Assembly: GCA_937895845.1 (NCBI GenBank)
Contig: CALBLK010000023.1
Location: forward strand, 1 to 64,000
DNA length: 64,000 bases
Reading direction: 5' to 3'
Source of the DNA: an uncultured Prevotella sp.
GTDB lineage: Bacteria > Bacteroidota > Bacteroidia > Bacteroidales > Bacteroidaceae
Part shown: in pieces, positions 18,640 to 27,798 of the stretch
Layout: each line of letters begins with the position of its first letter
Position numbering within the stretch: position 1 is the stretch's first letter
Notes under the pieces: generated by a model
Database searches by the model: none
Seen by the model: only the letters and a program-made list of their open reading frames with translations
Told to the model about the DNA's origin: nothing
Position numbers and translations under genes: made by a program

Positions 18640-21600
18640 CTAATAGTCCCTCTGCATGTCCGCAATCTTCTGCTGCAGCTTCTTGACCTGCTCCTCCTGC
18701 AGCACCCGCTTGTACTCGATGGGCACCACCTGGATGAAGTCCTCCACATAGCGGTTCCAGTCGTCCAGCATCGTCAGGGCCAGCTTGGAGCCGGTGTACA
18801 GGTAGTGCTGTCGCACCAGTTCGTGCAGCTCCTTGCGGTAGCTGCTCTCCTCGACGAGGTTGATCTCCACCATGTCCATGTTGCAGAAGTAGTCGAAGTT
18901 GTGGTTCTTGTCCCACACGTAGGCCACGCCGCCGCTCATGCCCGCGGCGAAGTTGCGCCCGGTCTCGCCGAGCACCACCACCCGTCCGCCGGTCATGTAC
19001 TCGCAGCAGTGGTCGCCCGCGCCCTCGATCACGGCGATGGCGCCCGAGTTGCGCACGCCGAAGCGCTCGCCCACCTTGCCGTTGATGTAGAGCTCGCCGC
19101 CCGTGGCGCCATACAGGCCCGTGTTTCCGGCGATGATGTTCTCCTCTGCCGCGAAGTTGCTCCGTGTCGGCGGCAGGATGGCTATGCGCCCGCCGCTCAG
19201 TCCCTTGGCGAAGTAGTCGTTGGCCTCGCCCTCCAGCTTGAAGCTCACGCCCTTGGTGAGGAACGCGCCGAAGCTCTGGCCTGCCGAGCCCTTGAACTTC
19301 ACGCTGACGGTCTCGGCGGGCAGCCCCTCCTCGCCGTACCTGCCAGCGATGACGCCGCTCAGCATCGCGCCCACCGCGCGGTCGGTGTTCTTGATGGCGT
19401 AGTCGAGGTTCACCTCGTCCTGGTGCTCCAGCGCCTCGTTGGCCGAGCGGATGATCTGGCGGTCAAGCACGTTGCCCAGTGTGGCCTCGAGCGGCGGCAC
19501 CATGGCCGGGTTGAAGTGCAGCGCGCCGTCGCCCGGCTCCCTGAAGAGCAGGTGCGAGAAGTCGAGCGTGCCGAACTTCGGCTCGTGTAGCGCCACCTTG
19601 CGGTCGCGGTTGATCAGCTCCGTGTGGCCCACGATGTCGTCGAGCCGCGTGTAGCCCATCTCGGCCAGGTACTCGCGCACCTCCTGTGCCAGGAAGGTGA
19701 AGTAGTTGACCAGGTGGCCGTAGCGCCCGGTGAAATACTTGCGCAGGTCCGGGTTCTGCGTGGTCACGCCCAGCGGGCACGTGTTCAGGTTGCACTTGCG
19801 CATCATCACGCAGCCCAGCACGATGAGGCACGCCGTGCCGAAGCCGAACTCCTCGGCGCCCAGCAGGGCCATCAGCACGACGTCGCGCCCCGTCTTGAGC
19901 TGTCCGTCCACCTGCAGCCTCACGTGCCCGCGCAGCCCGTTCTTCACCAGGGTCTGCTGCGTCTCGCTCAGCCCGATTTCGGGCGGTATGCCCGCGAAGC
20001 GCATGCTCGACGCCGGGCTGGCCCCCGTGCCGCCCTCGGCGCCGCTGATCACGATGAGGTCGGCCTTGGCCTTGGCCACGCCGGCGGCGATGGTGCCCAC
20101 GCCGCTCTCGGCCACCAGCTTCACGCTCACGGCGGCCTTGGGGTTCACGTTCTTCAGGTCGAAGATGAGCTGCGCCAGGTCTTCGATGGAGTAGATGTCG
20201 TGGTGGGGCGGCGGCGAGATGAGGCTGATGCCCGGGATGGAGTGGCGTGTCTTCGCAATCACCTCGTTCACCTTGAACCCCGGCAGCTGTCCGCCCTCGC
20301 CCGGCTTGGCCCCCTGGGCCACCTTGATCTGTATCTCCTCGGCGTTCACCAGGTATTCCGTGGTCACGCCGAAGCGGCCCGACGCAATCTGCTTGGTCTT
20401 CGACGAGAGCGAGATGCCGTCGACCGTGGCGTGGAACCGCTCGCTGTCCTCGCCGCCCTCGCCCGTGTTCGAGCGCGCTCCGAGCTTGTTCATGGCCAGG
20501 CAGATGGCCTCGTGCGCCTCTTTCGACAGCGCCCCGAAGCTCATGGCCCCGGCCACGAAGTGCTTCACGATGCTCTCCACCGGCTCCACCCGGTCGATGC
20601 TGATGGGGTTGCGCCTGAAGCCGAAGAAGTCGCGGATGAAGATGGGCGCCTCCTTCTCGTCGGCCAGCCGGCTGAACTCCTTGAACTTGGCGTAGTCGCC
20701 TGTGCGCGTGGCCAGCTGCAGGGTGGCGATGGTCTCCGGGTTCCAGGCGTGCCTGATGCCGTCCTTTCGGTAGTGGAACTGCCCCTGGTTGGGCAGGAAG
20801 TCCGTCTGCGTGCCCTTGGCGTAGGCCGCGTCGTGCAGCCGCACGGCGTCGCGGGCGATGGTCTCCAGTCCGATGCCGCCGATGGTGCTCGTCTCCGTGC
20901 CGAAATAGTTGCGGAGCAGGCTCTCCGACAGTCCCACGCTCTCGAAAATCTTAGCCCCCCGGTAGGAGCGTATGGTCGAGATGCCCATCTTGGCCATAAT
21001 CTTGAACAGCCCCTTCTTCACCGCCTTGATGTAGTTGGCCTCGGCCGTTGCGTAGTCCTCCTGAATCTTGTGGCGCTTCACCAGGTCGTCCAGTATGGCG
21101 AAGGTCATGTAGGGGCACAGCGCCGACGCGCCGTAGCCCAGCAGCAGTGCGGCGTGCATGGTCTCGCGAATCTCGCCGCTCTCCACGATGAGCGCCGTCT
21201 GCACGCGCTTGCCCACCGAGATGAGGTAGTGGTGAACGGCGCTCACGGCCAGCAGCGACGGGATGGCCGCGTGGGTCTCGTCCACGTCGCGGTCGGTCAG
21301 TATGATGTAGTTGTAGCCCTCGTCGACGCTGCGCTCCGCGTCCTTGCAGAGCTGGTCGAGGGCCTCGCGCAGACCCTCCTCGCCCCGGCTGCAGGTGAAG
21401 AGGATGGGCAGCTTCACCGTGTTGAAGCCCTTGTAGCGGATGTTGCACAGGATGTCGAGCTGCGTGTTGTTCAGTATGGGGTGGGGCAGGCGCACCATCT
21501 TGCAGTTGGTCTCGTCGGGCGAGAGGATGCCCGTGCCCACCCGGCCGATATATTCGGTGAGCGACATCACCAGCTCCTCGCGGATGGAGTCGATGGCGGG

Positions 21601-23142
21601 GTTGGTCACCTGGGCGAACTGCTGGCGGAAGTAGTTGAAGAATATCTGGGGCCGGTCGCTCAGCACGGCCAGCGGCGTGTCGTTGCCCATGGCCGCGGTG
21701 GGCTCCTGCCCCTTGGTCGACATGGGCACGATGGTGCCGTCGACATCCTCCTCGCCGTAGCCGAACATCAGCTCGCGGCGCACCAGGTCGCCCACGGCGT
21801 TGTCCACCTTGCGGCCGCTCTTCAGCTTCTCCAGCTGTATGCGGTTGGTCGACAGCCACTGCCGGTAGGGGTGTGCGGCGGCCAGCCGCTCCTTGATTTC
21901 GCCGTCGTAGTAGATGCGCCCCTCCTTTGTGTCGATGAGCAGAATCTTTCCGGGCTGCAGGCGGCCCTTCTCGGCTATCTCCGTGGGGTCGAAGTCCATC
22001 ACGCCCACCTCGCTCGCCACCACCATCGTGTCGTTCTTGGTGATGGTGTAGCGCGCCGGGCGCAGTCCGTTGCGGTCGAGCATGCCTCCGGCGTAGCGGC
22101 CGTCGCTGAAGAGCAGCGCCGCCGGGCCGTCCCACGGCTCCATCAGGATGGAGTGGTACTCGTAGAAGGCCTTGAGGTCTTCCGAGATGGGGTTCTTGTC
22201 GTTGAAGCTCTCGGGCACCATCACGCTCATGGCGTGGGGCAGTGACAGCCCGCTCATCACGAAGAACTCGAACACGTTGTCCAGCGAGGCCGAGTCGCTC
22301 ATGCCCGGCTGCACGATGGGCGAGATTTTCCGTATGTCGCCCAGGGCCTCGCTGTTGAGCACGCTCTCGCGCGCCTGCATCCAGCCGCGGTTGCCCCGGA
22401 TGGTGTTTATCTCGCCGTTGTGGCACAGGAGGCGGAAGGGCTGCGCCAGGCTCCATGTCGGGAATGTGTTGGTTGAGAACCGGCTGTGCACCAGGGCCAG
22501 GCCGCTGGTGAAGTAGTTGTTGGTCAGGTCGGGGAAGTACTGGCGCAGCTGCATGCTTGACAGCATGCCCTTGTAGACGATGTTCTTGCTTGACAGCGAG
22601 CAGATGTAGAAGTCCTTGTCGGCCACGCGCCGCTCGATCTTTTTCCTTATAATGTACAGCGTGCGCTCGAACGCCGGCACCCTGTCGTCGGTCACGCCCG
22701 TGACGAACACCTGCTTGATGGCCGGCTCGTTGTCGAGCGCGGCCTTCCCCAGGCACCCCGGGTTGGTGGGCACGTTGCGCAGGTGCATCAGCGACAGCCC
22801 CTCGCGCTCGATCTCCTCGATCATTATGCTCAGAATCTCGCTCTGCTTGTCAGCGTCCTTGGGCAGGAACACCAGTCCGGTGCCATACTTGCCCTTCTCG
22901 GGCACGGGGATGCCCTGCAGCAGGATGAACTCGTGGGGGATTTGCAGCAGGATGCCCGCGCCGTCGCCCGTCTTGTTGTCGGCGCCCTCGGCGCCGCGGT
23001 GCCTCATGTTCTCCAGCACCTTCAGGGCGTTGTCCACCAGCTCGTGGCTCTTGTTGCCGTGAATGTTTACCACCATACCGACACCACAAGCGTCGTGTTC
23101 GTATGCGGCGTTGTACAATCCGTTAGCCATATTTTGTTGCAT
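18640..23142 (-). CDS. gltB: Glutamate synthase large subunit
   Basis: 1500-residue enzyme that makes two glutamates from glutamine and 2-oxoglutarate. The N-terminus 'YEHDACGVGMVVNIHG' holds the Cys (residue 19) that becomes the amidotransferase nucleophile after removal of a short propeptide. A central domain follows, then the FMN/synthase domain with 'NTGEGGEDSERF' (near 890) and 'GAKPGEGGQLPG' (near 950), the 3Fe-4S ligands in 'CVMMRKCNLNTCPLG' (near 1115), and the C-terminal beta-helix with 'GGELYINGKVGERFGVRNSG'. Length is typical. It leads the gltB-gltD operon. Confidence 0.97.
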   Translation of the reverse strand: MQQNMANGLYNAAYEHDACGVGMVVNIHGNKSHELVDNALKVLENMRHRGAEGADNKTGDGAGILLQIPHEFILLQGIPVPEKGKYGTGLVFLPKDADKQSEILSIMIEEIEREGLSLMHLRNVPTNPGCLGKAALDNEPAIKQVFVTGVTDDRVPAFERTLYIIRKKIERRVADKDFYICSLSSKNIVYKGMLSSMQLRQYFPDLTNNYFTSGLALVHSRFSTNTFPTWSLAQPFRLLCHNGEINTIRGNRGWMQARESVLNSEALGDIRKISPIVQPGMSDSASLDNVFEFFVMSGLSLPHAMSVMVPESFNDKNPISEDLKAFYEYHSILMEPWDGPAALLFSDGRYAGGMLDRNGLRPARYTITKNDTMVVASEVGVMDFDPTEIAEKGRLQPGKILLIDTKEGRIYYDGEIKERLAAAHPYRQWLSTNRIQLEKLKSGRKVDNAVGDLVRRELMFGYGEEDVDGTIVPMSTKGQEPTAAMGNDTPLAVLSDRPQIFFNYFRQQFAQVTNPAIDSIREELVMSLTEYIGRVGTGILSPDETNCKMVRLPHPILNNTQLDILCNIRYKGFNTVKLPILFTCSRGEEGLREALDQLCKDAERSVDEGYNYIILTDRDVDETHAAIPSLLAVSAVHHYLISVGKRVQTALIVESGEIRETMHAALLLGYGASALCPYMTFAILDDLVKRHKIQEDYATAEANYIKAVKKGLFKIMAKMGISTIRSYRGAKIFESVGLSESLLRNYFGTETSTIGGIGLETIARDAVRLHDAAYAKGTQTDFLPNQGQFHYRKDGIRHAWNPETIATLQLATRTGDYAKFKEFSRLADEKEAPIFIRDFFGFRRNPISIDRVEPVESIVKHFVAGAMSFGALSKEAHEAICLAMNKLGARSNTGEGGEDSERFHATVDGISLSSKTKQIASGRFGVTTEYLVNAEEIQIKVAQGAKPGEGGQLPGFKVNEVIAKTRHSIPGISLISPPPHHDIYSIEDLAQLIFDLKNVNPKAAVSVKLVAESGVGTIAAGVAKAKADLIVISGAEGGTGASPASSMRFAGIPPEIGLSETQQTLVKNGLRGHVRLQVDGQLKTGRDVVLMALLGAEEFGFGTACLIVLGCVMMRKCNLNTCPLGVTTQNPDLRKYFTGRYGHLVNYFTFLAQEVREYLAEMGYTRLDDIVGHTELINRDRKVALHEPKFGTLDFSHLLFREPGDGALHFNPAMVPPLEATLGNVLDRQIIRSANEALEHQDEVNLDYAIKNTDRAVGAMLSGVIAGRYGEEGLPAETVSVKFKGSAGQSFGAFLTKGVSFKLEGEANDYFAKGLSGGRIAILPPTRSNFAAEENIIAGNTGLYGATGGELYINGKVGERFGVRNSGAIAVIEGAGDHCCEYMTGGRVVVLGETGRNFAAGMSGGVAYVWDKNHNFDYFCNMDMVEINLVEESSYRKELHELVRQHYLYTGSKLALTMLDDWNRYVEDFIQVVPIEYKRVLQEEQVKKLQQKIADMQRDY

Positions 23143-23182
23143 TAAGTTTGAATATTCGGTTGTTTTGCTTGCAATCTGCTTG

Positions 23183-23190
23183 CAAATTTA
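23183..23190 (-). promoter_or_regulatory. Putative -7 element for gltBD
   Basis: Minus-strand TAAATTTG matches TAnnTTTG, 40 bases ahead of the gltB ATG. A second match, TATCTTTG at 23338-23345, lies 195 bases ahead and could be a distal promoter. Neither has a clear -33 TTTG. Confidence 0.45.
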
Positions 23191-23930
23191 CTAATTTAAT
23201 AACAGTCTGGAACTATTAAATTGCCCTGTTCTATCTACTTTTTTGTTAAAAGTGACAGATTGAAGCTGTTTTTTGCCAAAACGCTTTCAGTATGTTCGGA
23301 TTTTCGCGACATTTTAACCGTTGTGTAACACGCTGCGCAAAGATACGAAAAATTTTGCTTTCCGGCCCATCCCGCCACCCTTTTTCTGCTTTCATGGCGG
23401 TGAGGGGGGATGCTGCCGCACGCTTGCGCCGGCGGCAGACTATCGTTAACGAAACTGAAAATCGCCGCGTTGTGTTAACGGAAAAAGTGTGCTTGCTGTG
23501 CCGCCTTGCAGCGGCGCACTGGCTGCCATGCGGCCCTTCCAGCTGCGTGGTGGCCGGCCTTTTTCCCCCTGGCGGGGCTTCAGGCGCAGCCGTTCGGGCC
23601 GTCTGGCCTGGCTGGATGCACTGTTGCGCCATGTGCAGCGGCCCTTTCTGCACGGCAAAACGAGCCTGATGGCGCGGCGGAACGCACCCTTTGGCAGTGC
23701 CGTTTTCTGCACAGTGTATGGTAGTTATGGCAAATGCAGCTGTAATTCAGGCATTTGCGATTGCACACTTCAGCGTGCGTTTTTCTTGCCCTGCGAGTTT
23801 TTGTTTCAGAAAACCGCCTGTATTCGCCCGTGTCAAGGCAGAAATAAGGACAAAGAATAAAGGATATTTAGCTTTCTTTAACCCGGATGCGCTGGCCGTT
23901 TCGGGGTGGGAGCGGTCCGGCCCGAACGGT
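23191..23930. other. Long noncoding gap upstream of gltB
   Basis: About 740 bases between the HAD phosphatase stop and the gltB promoter. Open frames of 70-135 codons occur on both strands but overlap each other, have no start context and encode nothing recognisable. The middle (23480-23730) is GC-rich with several GGCC and CCGTT words; the ends are AT-rich. No tRNA or known small RNA was seen. Confidence 0.5.
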
Positions 23931-24698
23931 TCACTCGGACGGGTGGGGCCAGATGAGTTTCAGCAGGTCACTGAACGAGGAGAGGCGGAACAGCCGCTCG
24001 TGGTCGTACTCCTCGCTGTGCTCCAGCTGCCACGTCACGTGAAAGGGCACGTAGGCCGCCCATGCGCCGGCGGCGAGCGCGGGGTCGATGTCGCTCTTGA
24101 ACGAGTTGCCCACCATGAGCAGCTCTTCCGGGCGCACCCCCAGCTTCGCGCAGAGCGCGCGGCATTCGGCCTCCCCCTTGGCCGACACAATCTCGATGTG
24201 GTCGAACATCGGCTCCAGTCCCGAGCGGTGAAACTTGTTCTCCTGCTCCTGCAGCTCGCCCTTGGTGAACGCCACCATCTGCCGGCCGCCGCCGGCGTTG
24301 CGCCACCGGCTGCGCAGCCGGCCAAGCGTTGCGGCCACCCCGGGCAGCGGCGTGGCCGGCATGGACAGCAGTGACTTGCCCAGGGCCAGCAGCTCGGCCA
24401 GCGCCGGCTGCGCCATCTGCCCGTGGCTGGCGCCGAGGGCCGTCTCCAGCACCGACAGGGTGAACGCCTTGCTGCCGTAGCCCAGCGCCGCCATGTTGTC
24501 GCGCTCGGTGGCAAACAGCGCCTTGGCGGCCTCCGGGGCGCTGCACCACGGCGACAGCAGCTCGTACAGCCGCCGCTCCACAGCCTCGAAATGGCTCTGG
24601 CAGTCCCACAGCGTGTCGTCAGCGTCGAACGCAATGACCTTCAGCGAAGTGCCTGGCAAGTCACTCCCATTCGTCATTCCCCACTCCCCATTTGTCAT
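23931..24698 (-). CDS. HAD-family phosphatase
   Basis: 255-residue cytoplasmic hydrolase. Motif I is 'IAFDADDTLWD' (near residue 23), where the first Asp is the nucleophile; motif II Thr is in 'MVAFTKGE'; the lysine is likely 'SAKGEAE'; motif IV is 'MVGNSFKSDIDPALAAG' near 195. A helical cap lies between. This is the HAD-IA type resembling phosphoglycolate or beta-phosphoglucomutase-like phosphatases; the substrate is unknown. The start overlaps the preceding stop (ATGA). The first 11 residues are encoded by a copy of the dispersed repeat, so the ATG at 24677 (248 residues) may be the true or ancestral start. Confidence 0.85.
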   Translation of the reverse strand: MTNGEWGMTNGSDLPGTSLKVIAFDADDTLWDCQSHFEAVERRLYELLSPWCSAPEAAKALFATERDNMAALGYGSKAFTLSVLETALGASHGQMAQPALAELLALGKSLLSMPATPLPGVAATLGRLRSRWRNAGGGRQMVAFTKGELQEQENKFHRSGLEPMFDHIEIVSAKGEAECRALCAKLGVRPEELLMVGNSFKSDIDPALAAGAWAAYVPFHVTWQLEHSEEYDHERLFRLSSFSDLLKLIWPHPSE

Positions 24699-24703
24699 TT
24701 CTT
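24668..24703. repeat. Dispersed repeat copy inside a gene junction
   Basis: A degenerate copy of the ATTCGTCATTC-type unit covers the last codons and stop of the GNAT-nitrilase gene and the first codons of the HAD gene. On the coding strand it reads AATGACAAATGG then GGAATGACGAATGG, which supplies two ATG codons and the TGA. Confidence 0.6.
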
Positions 24704-26227
24704 CATTCTCACCTCGTACAGGTCGTTGCGGCGGTCGCGCAGGTTGCGCACGCTGCCGTAGGTGTGCAGCTCGTTGAGCTGGCTCAGGTCAACGTCCGAC
24801 ACGAGGATCATTTCCGTGTTGGGCGTGGCCTCCGCGCGCTTGCCGTCGTTGGGGAAGGCGAAGTCGCACGGCGTGAACACAGCCGACTGGGCGTACTGGA
24901 TGTCCATGTTGCGCACGCGCGGCAGGTTGCCCACGCTGCCGGCGATGGCCACGTAGCACTCGTTCTCGATGGCGCGCGCCTGGGCGCACACCCTCACGCG
25001 CGAGTAGGCGTTCTGCGTGTCGGCCATGAAGGGCACGAAGAGAATCTGCATGCCGGCGTCGGCCATGAGCCTTGACAGCTCGGGGAACTCCACGTCGTAG
25101 CAGATGAGCACGCCGATGCGGCCGCAGTCGGTGTCGAAGGTCTGCACCTTGTTGCCCACGCTCAGCCCCCAGCACTTCTGCTCGTCGGGCGTGACGTGGA
25201 TCTTCTCGTACATGTCGACCGACCCGTCGCGGCGGCAGAGGAAGCCCACGTTGTAGAGCCCGCCGTCGTCCTTGACATACGGCATGCTGCCCGTGATGAT
25301 GTTGATGTTGTAGCTGATGGCCAGTTCGGTGAAGCGGTCGCGTATTTTCTCCGTGTACTGTGCCAGCGCGCGGATGGACTGCGCCTCGCCCATGTCGTTG
25401 AAGCGGGCCATCAGCGGCGCGTTGAAGTATTCGGGGAACAGGATGAAGTCGCTCTTGTAGTCGGACACGGAGTCGACAAAGAACTCCACCTGCTCTATCA
25501 GGTCGTCAATGTCCTTGTAGGGGCGCATCTGCCACTGCACCAGTCCGATGCGCACGGTGGGCCGCCGTTCCACGAACGAGTCTGTGGGCGGCTGGTAGTA
25601 GATGTTGTCCCACTGGAGCAGTGTGGCGCAGTGTTTCGACTCCTCGTCGTTGGGGAGGTAGTTGCGGATGACGCGCCGCACGTGGAAGTCGTTCGACAGC
25701 TGGAACGTGAGCACGGGGTCGTAGATTTCGCGCGAGCGCACCTTCTCGATGTATTCCTTGGGCCGCATGGTGTCGGCGTACTTGTAGTAGTTGGGTATGC
25801 GGCCGCCGAACATGATGGCCTTGAGGTTGAGCTTCTCGCACAGCTCCTTGCGGTACTCGTACATGCGGCGGGCCAGCCTCAGGCCGCGGTAGTCGGGGTG
25901 GATGAACACCTCGATGCCGTAGAGGATGTTGCCGTGGGGGTTGTGGGTGTTGAAGGTCTCGTTGCCTGTCACCTGTGCGTAGGTGTGGTCGCCTTTCACC
26001 TTGTTGTAGTCGACGATGATGGAGAGGGCGCAGCCCACAATCTTGTCGTCAACGATGATGACCACCTGCCCCTCGGGGAAGATGGTGATGAGCTTCTTGA
26101 TCTGGTCGCGTGTCCAGAACACGTCGTGGTCTGCGTAGATGCGCTTGAAGGAGCCGGCCAGCTGGTCGTAGTCCTCCATGCGCAGGTTGCGCAGCCCTAC
26201 CTTGTTAATCTTGTGTGAATTGTCCAT
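24695..26227 (-). CDS. GNAT acetyltransferase fused to a carbon-nitrogen hydrolase
   Basis: 510-residue two-domain enzyme. Residues about 10-170 form a GNAT acyltransferase fold ('IVGCALSIIVDYNKVK', 'GIEVFIHPDYRGLRLARRMYE' with the acyl-CoA loop near 105). Residues about 222-510 form a nitrilase-family amidase with the catalytic triad Glu in 'LFPEYFNAP' (near 266), Lys in 'YEKIHVTPDE' (near 342) and Cys in 'VLICYDVEFPEL' (near 373). The family makes or breaks amide bonds on small substrates; the combination is known in several bacterial groups but its substrate is not settled. It sits between rseP and a HAD phosphatase and overlaps the latter by 4 bases. Confidence 0.9.
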   Translation of the reverse strand: MDNSHKINKVGLRNLRMEDYDQLAGSFKRIYADHDVFWTRDQIKKLITIFPEGQVVIIVDDKIVGCALSIIVDYNKVKGDHTYAQVTGNETFNTHNPHGNILYGIEVFIHPDYRGLRLARRMYEYRKELCEKLNLKAIMFGGRIPNYYKYADTMRPKEYIEKVRSREIYDPVLTFQLSNDFHVRRVIRNYLPNDEESKHCATLLQWDNIYYQPPTDSFVERRPTVRIGLVQWQMRPYKDIDDLIEQVEFFVDSVSDYKSDFILFPEYFNAPLMARFNDMGEAQSIRALAQYTEKIRDRFTELAISYNINIITGSMPYVKDDGGLYNVGFLCRRDGSVDMYEKIHVTPDEQKCWGLSVGNKVQTFDTDCGRIGVLICYDVEFPELSRLMADAGMQILFVPFMADTQNAYSRVRVCAQARAIENECYVAIAGSVGNLPRVRNMDIQYAQSAVFTPCDFAFPNDGKRAEATPNTEMILVSDVDLSQLNELHTYGSVRNLRDRRNDLYEVRMKK

Positions 26228-26311
26228 ATTCTAAATAAACGGCGATGTTCTAAATTGTCAGCTGTGCTGCCGTGTGCCTCTCGCTTGGGCTGGTGGCGGC
26301 GTGCCGCCCGC

Positions 26312-27682
26312 TTACAGGTAGCCCAGCCACCTCAGGATGTCGTTGAGGTTGGCCACCACCATCAGCAGGATGAGGATGGCGAAGCCAGCATACTCGGCGC
26401 GTATCATGAAGGTTTCCGAGGGCTTGCGGCGCGTGATTATCTCGTAGAGCAGGAACAGCACGTGGCCGCCGTCGAGCACGGGGATGGGCAGGATGTTCAT
26501 GAAGGCCAGGATGATGCTCAGGAAGGCCGTCATCTTCCAGAACATATACCAGTCCCAGGTGGCCGGGAACAGGCTGCCGATGGCGCCGAAGCCCCCCAGC
26601 GACTTGGCCCCGTCGGCGCTGAAGAGGTACTTCAGGTCTTCGACATAGCCCTTGAGCACGCCCACGCCGTAGCTTGCGCCGGCGGGGAAGCTCTCCAGGA
26701 AGCCGTACTTGACGGTCACCGGCTTGTAGAGCGAGGCCAGCGACCGGGCGGCGAAGCCCAGCTTCAGGTCGGGCGTGAGGGCCGTGGCCAGCGTGTCCCT
26801 TGCCGTGCCGCGCTGCACCACGAGCCGCACCGTGCGCACCCTCATGCTGTCGGCCGGCGTCTTGGCCACCGCCAGCAGGTCGCCCAGCCGCGCCACCTCG
26901 TCGGTGAACGCGTTGTACGAGTCGACGGGCTTGCCGTTGAGCGCCACGATAGTGGCGCCCTTGGCCAGTCCTATGCGCGCTGCCGGCGTGCCCGGCATCA
27001 CCGTGTCGACGACGGCCGGCAGCAGCGGGCGGACGAACGAGGGGTCGGCCTTGAGCATGTCCAGCAGGTTGAGGTCGCCGGGCATGGGCAGGCTCATGGC
27101 CTTGCCGTTGCGGATGATGTCGGCGCGGCGCGCCTCGCTCAGGTCGCGGTAGAGGTCGGCGCCGAAGTCCTTGAACGGCCGCTTGTCGGTGCCCACGAGG
27201 ATGTCGCCGTCGCGGAAGCCCAGCGCCTTGGCCTCGGTGTTGAACTTCATGCCAAGGGTCATGTCCTTCACCGGGATGTAGCTGTCGCCCCAGTGGTAGA
27301 GTATCATGGCGTAGATGAAGAGCGCGAGCAGGAAGTTGACCAGCACGCCGCCAATCATCACCAGCAGCCGCTGCCAGGCCGGCTTGGTGCGGAACTCCCA
27401 TGGCTGCGCCGGCTTCTTCATCTGCTCGGTGTCGAACGACTCGTCAATCATGCCCGCAATCTTGCAGTAGCCGCCCAGGGGGAGCCACCCCAGGCCGTAT
27501 GTGGTGTCGCTCTTCTTCGGCTTGAACTCGAACAGGTGGAACCAGGGGTCGAAGAACAGGTAGAACTTTTCCACGCGGATGCCGAACAGTTTGGCAAAAA
27601 AGAAGTGGCCGCCTTCATGCAGGAGAACCAGGATAGAGATGGCGAGCATGAGTTGCAGCGCACGAATGAGGAATATTTCCAT
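26312..27682 (-). CDS. rseP: RIP metalloprotease RseP (M50)
   Basis: 456-residue inner-membrane site-2 protease that cleaves transmembrane substrates such as anti-sigma factors or leftover signal peptides. Zinc ligands are in 'HEGGHFFFAKLFG' (residues 22-26) inside the first membrane helix. 'GWLPLGGYCKIAG' follows near 65. One PDZ-type domain is visible around 'IVALNGKPVDSYNAF' (near 245). The third metal-site motif is 'PVLDGGHVLFLLYE' near 404, and the last two helices end the protein. Gene order dxr-rseP is common in bacteria. Confidence 0.95.
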   Translation of the reverse strand: MEIFLIRALQLMLAISILVLLHEGGHFFFAKLFGIRVEKFYLFFDPWFHLFEFKPKKSDTTYGLGWLPLGGYCKIAGMIDESFDTEQMKKPAQPWEFRTKPAWQRLLVMIGGVLVNFLLALFIYAMILYHWGDSYIPVKDMTLGMKFNTEAKALGFRDGDILVGTDKRPFKDFGADLYRDLSEARRADIIRNGKAMSLPMPGDLNLLDMLKADPSFVRPLLPAVVDTVMPGTPAARIGLAKGATIVALNGKPVDSYNAFTDEVARLGDLLAVAKTPADSMRVRTVRLVVQRGTARDTLATALTPDLKLGFAARSLASLYKPVTVKYGFLESFPAGASYGVGVLKGYVEDLKYLFSADGAKSLGGFGAIGSLFPATWDWYMFWKMTAFLSIILAFMNILPIPVLDGGHVLFLLYEIITRRKPSETFMIRAEYAGFAILILLMVVANLNDILRWLGYL

Positions 27683-27798
27683 GTCTTTTTCTTGATGCTT
27701 TACTTTTGTTTTTAAATCATGATGGCTGTTTTCCGGTCGTTCCGGTCGGCCGCCTGACGGGGCCGGAAAGGAGCGCGGCGCGTTGCTTCCCGCTGCCC

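Noticed and set aside
19624..22245. Open frame of 873 codons on the plus strand opposite gltB
   Set aside because: It is fully antisense to a certain gene, has a repetitive Ala/Val/His/Gly composition typical of the reverse frame of GC-rich coding DNA, and shows no recognisable domain.
23246..23860. Several open frames of 60-135 codons upstream of gltB
   Set aside because: They overlap one another in different frames, contain no domain, and the region looks like promoter and spacer DNA.
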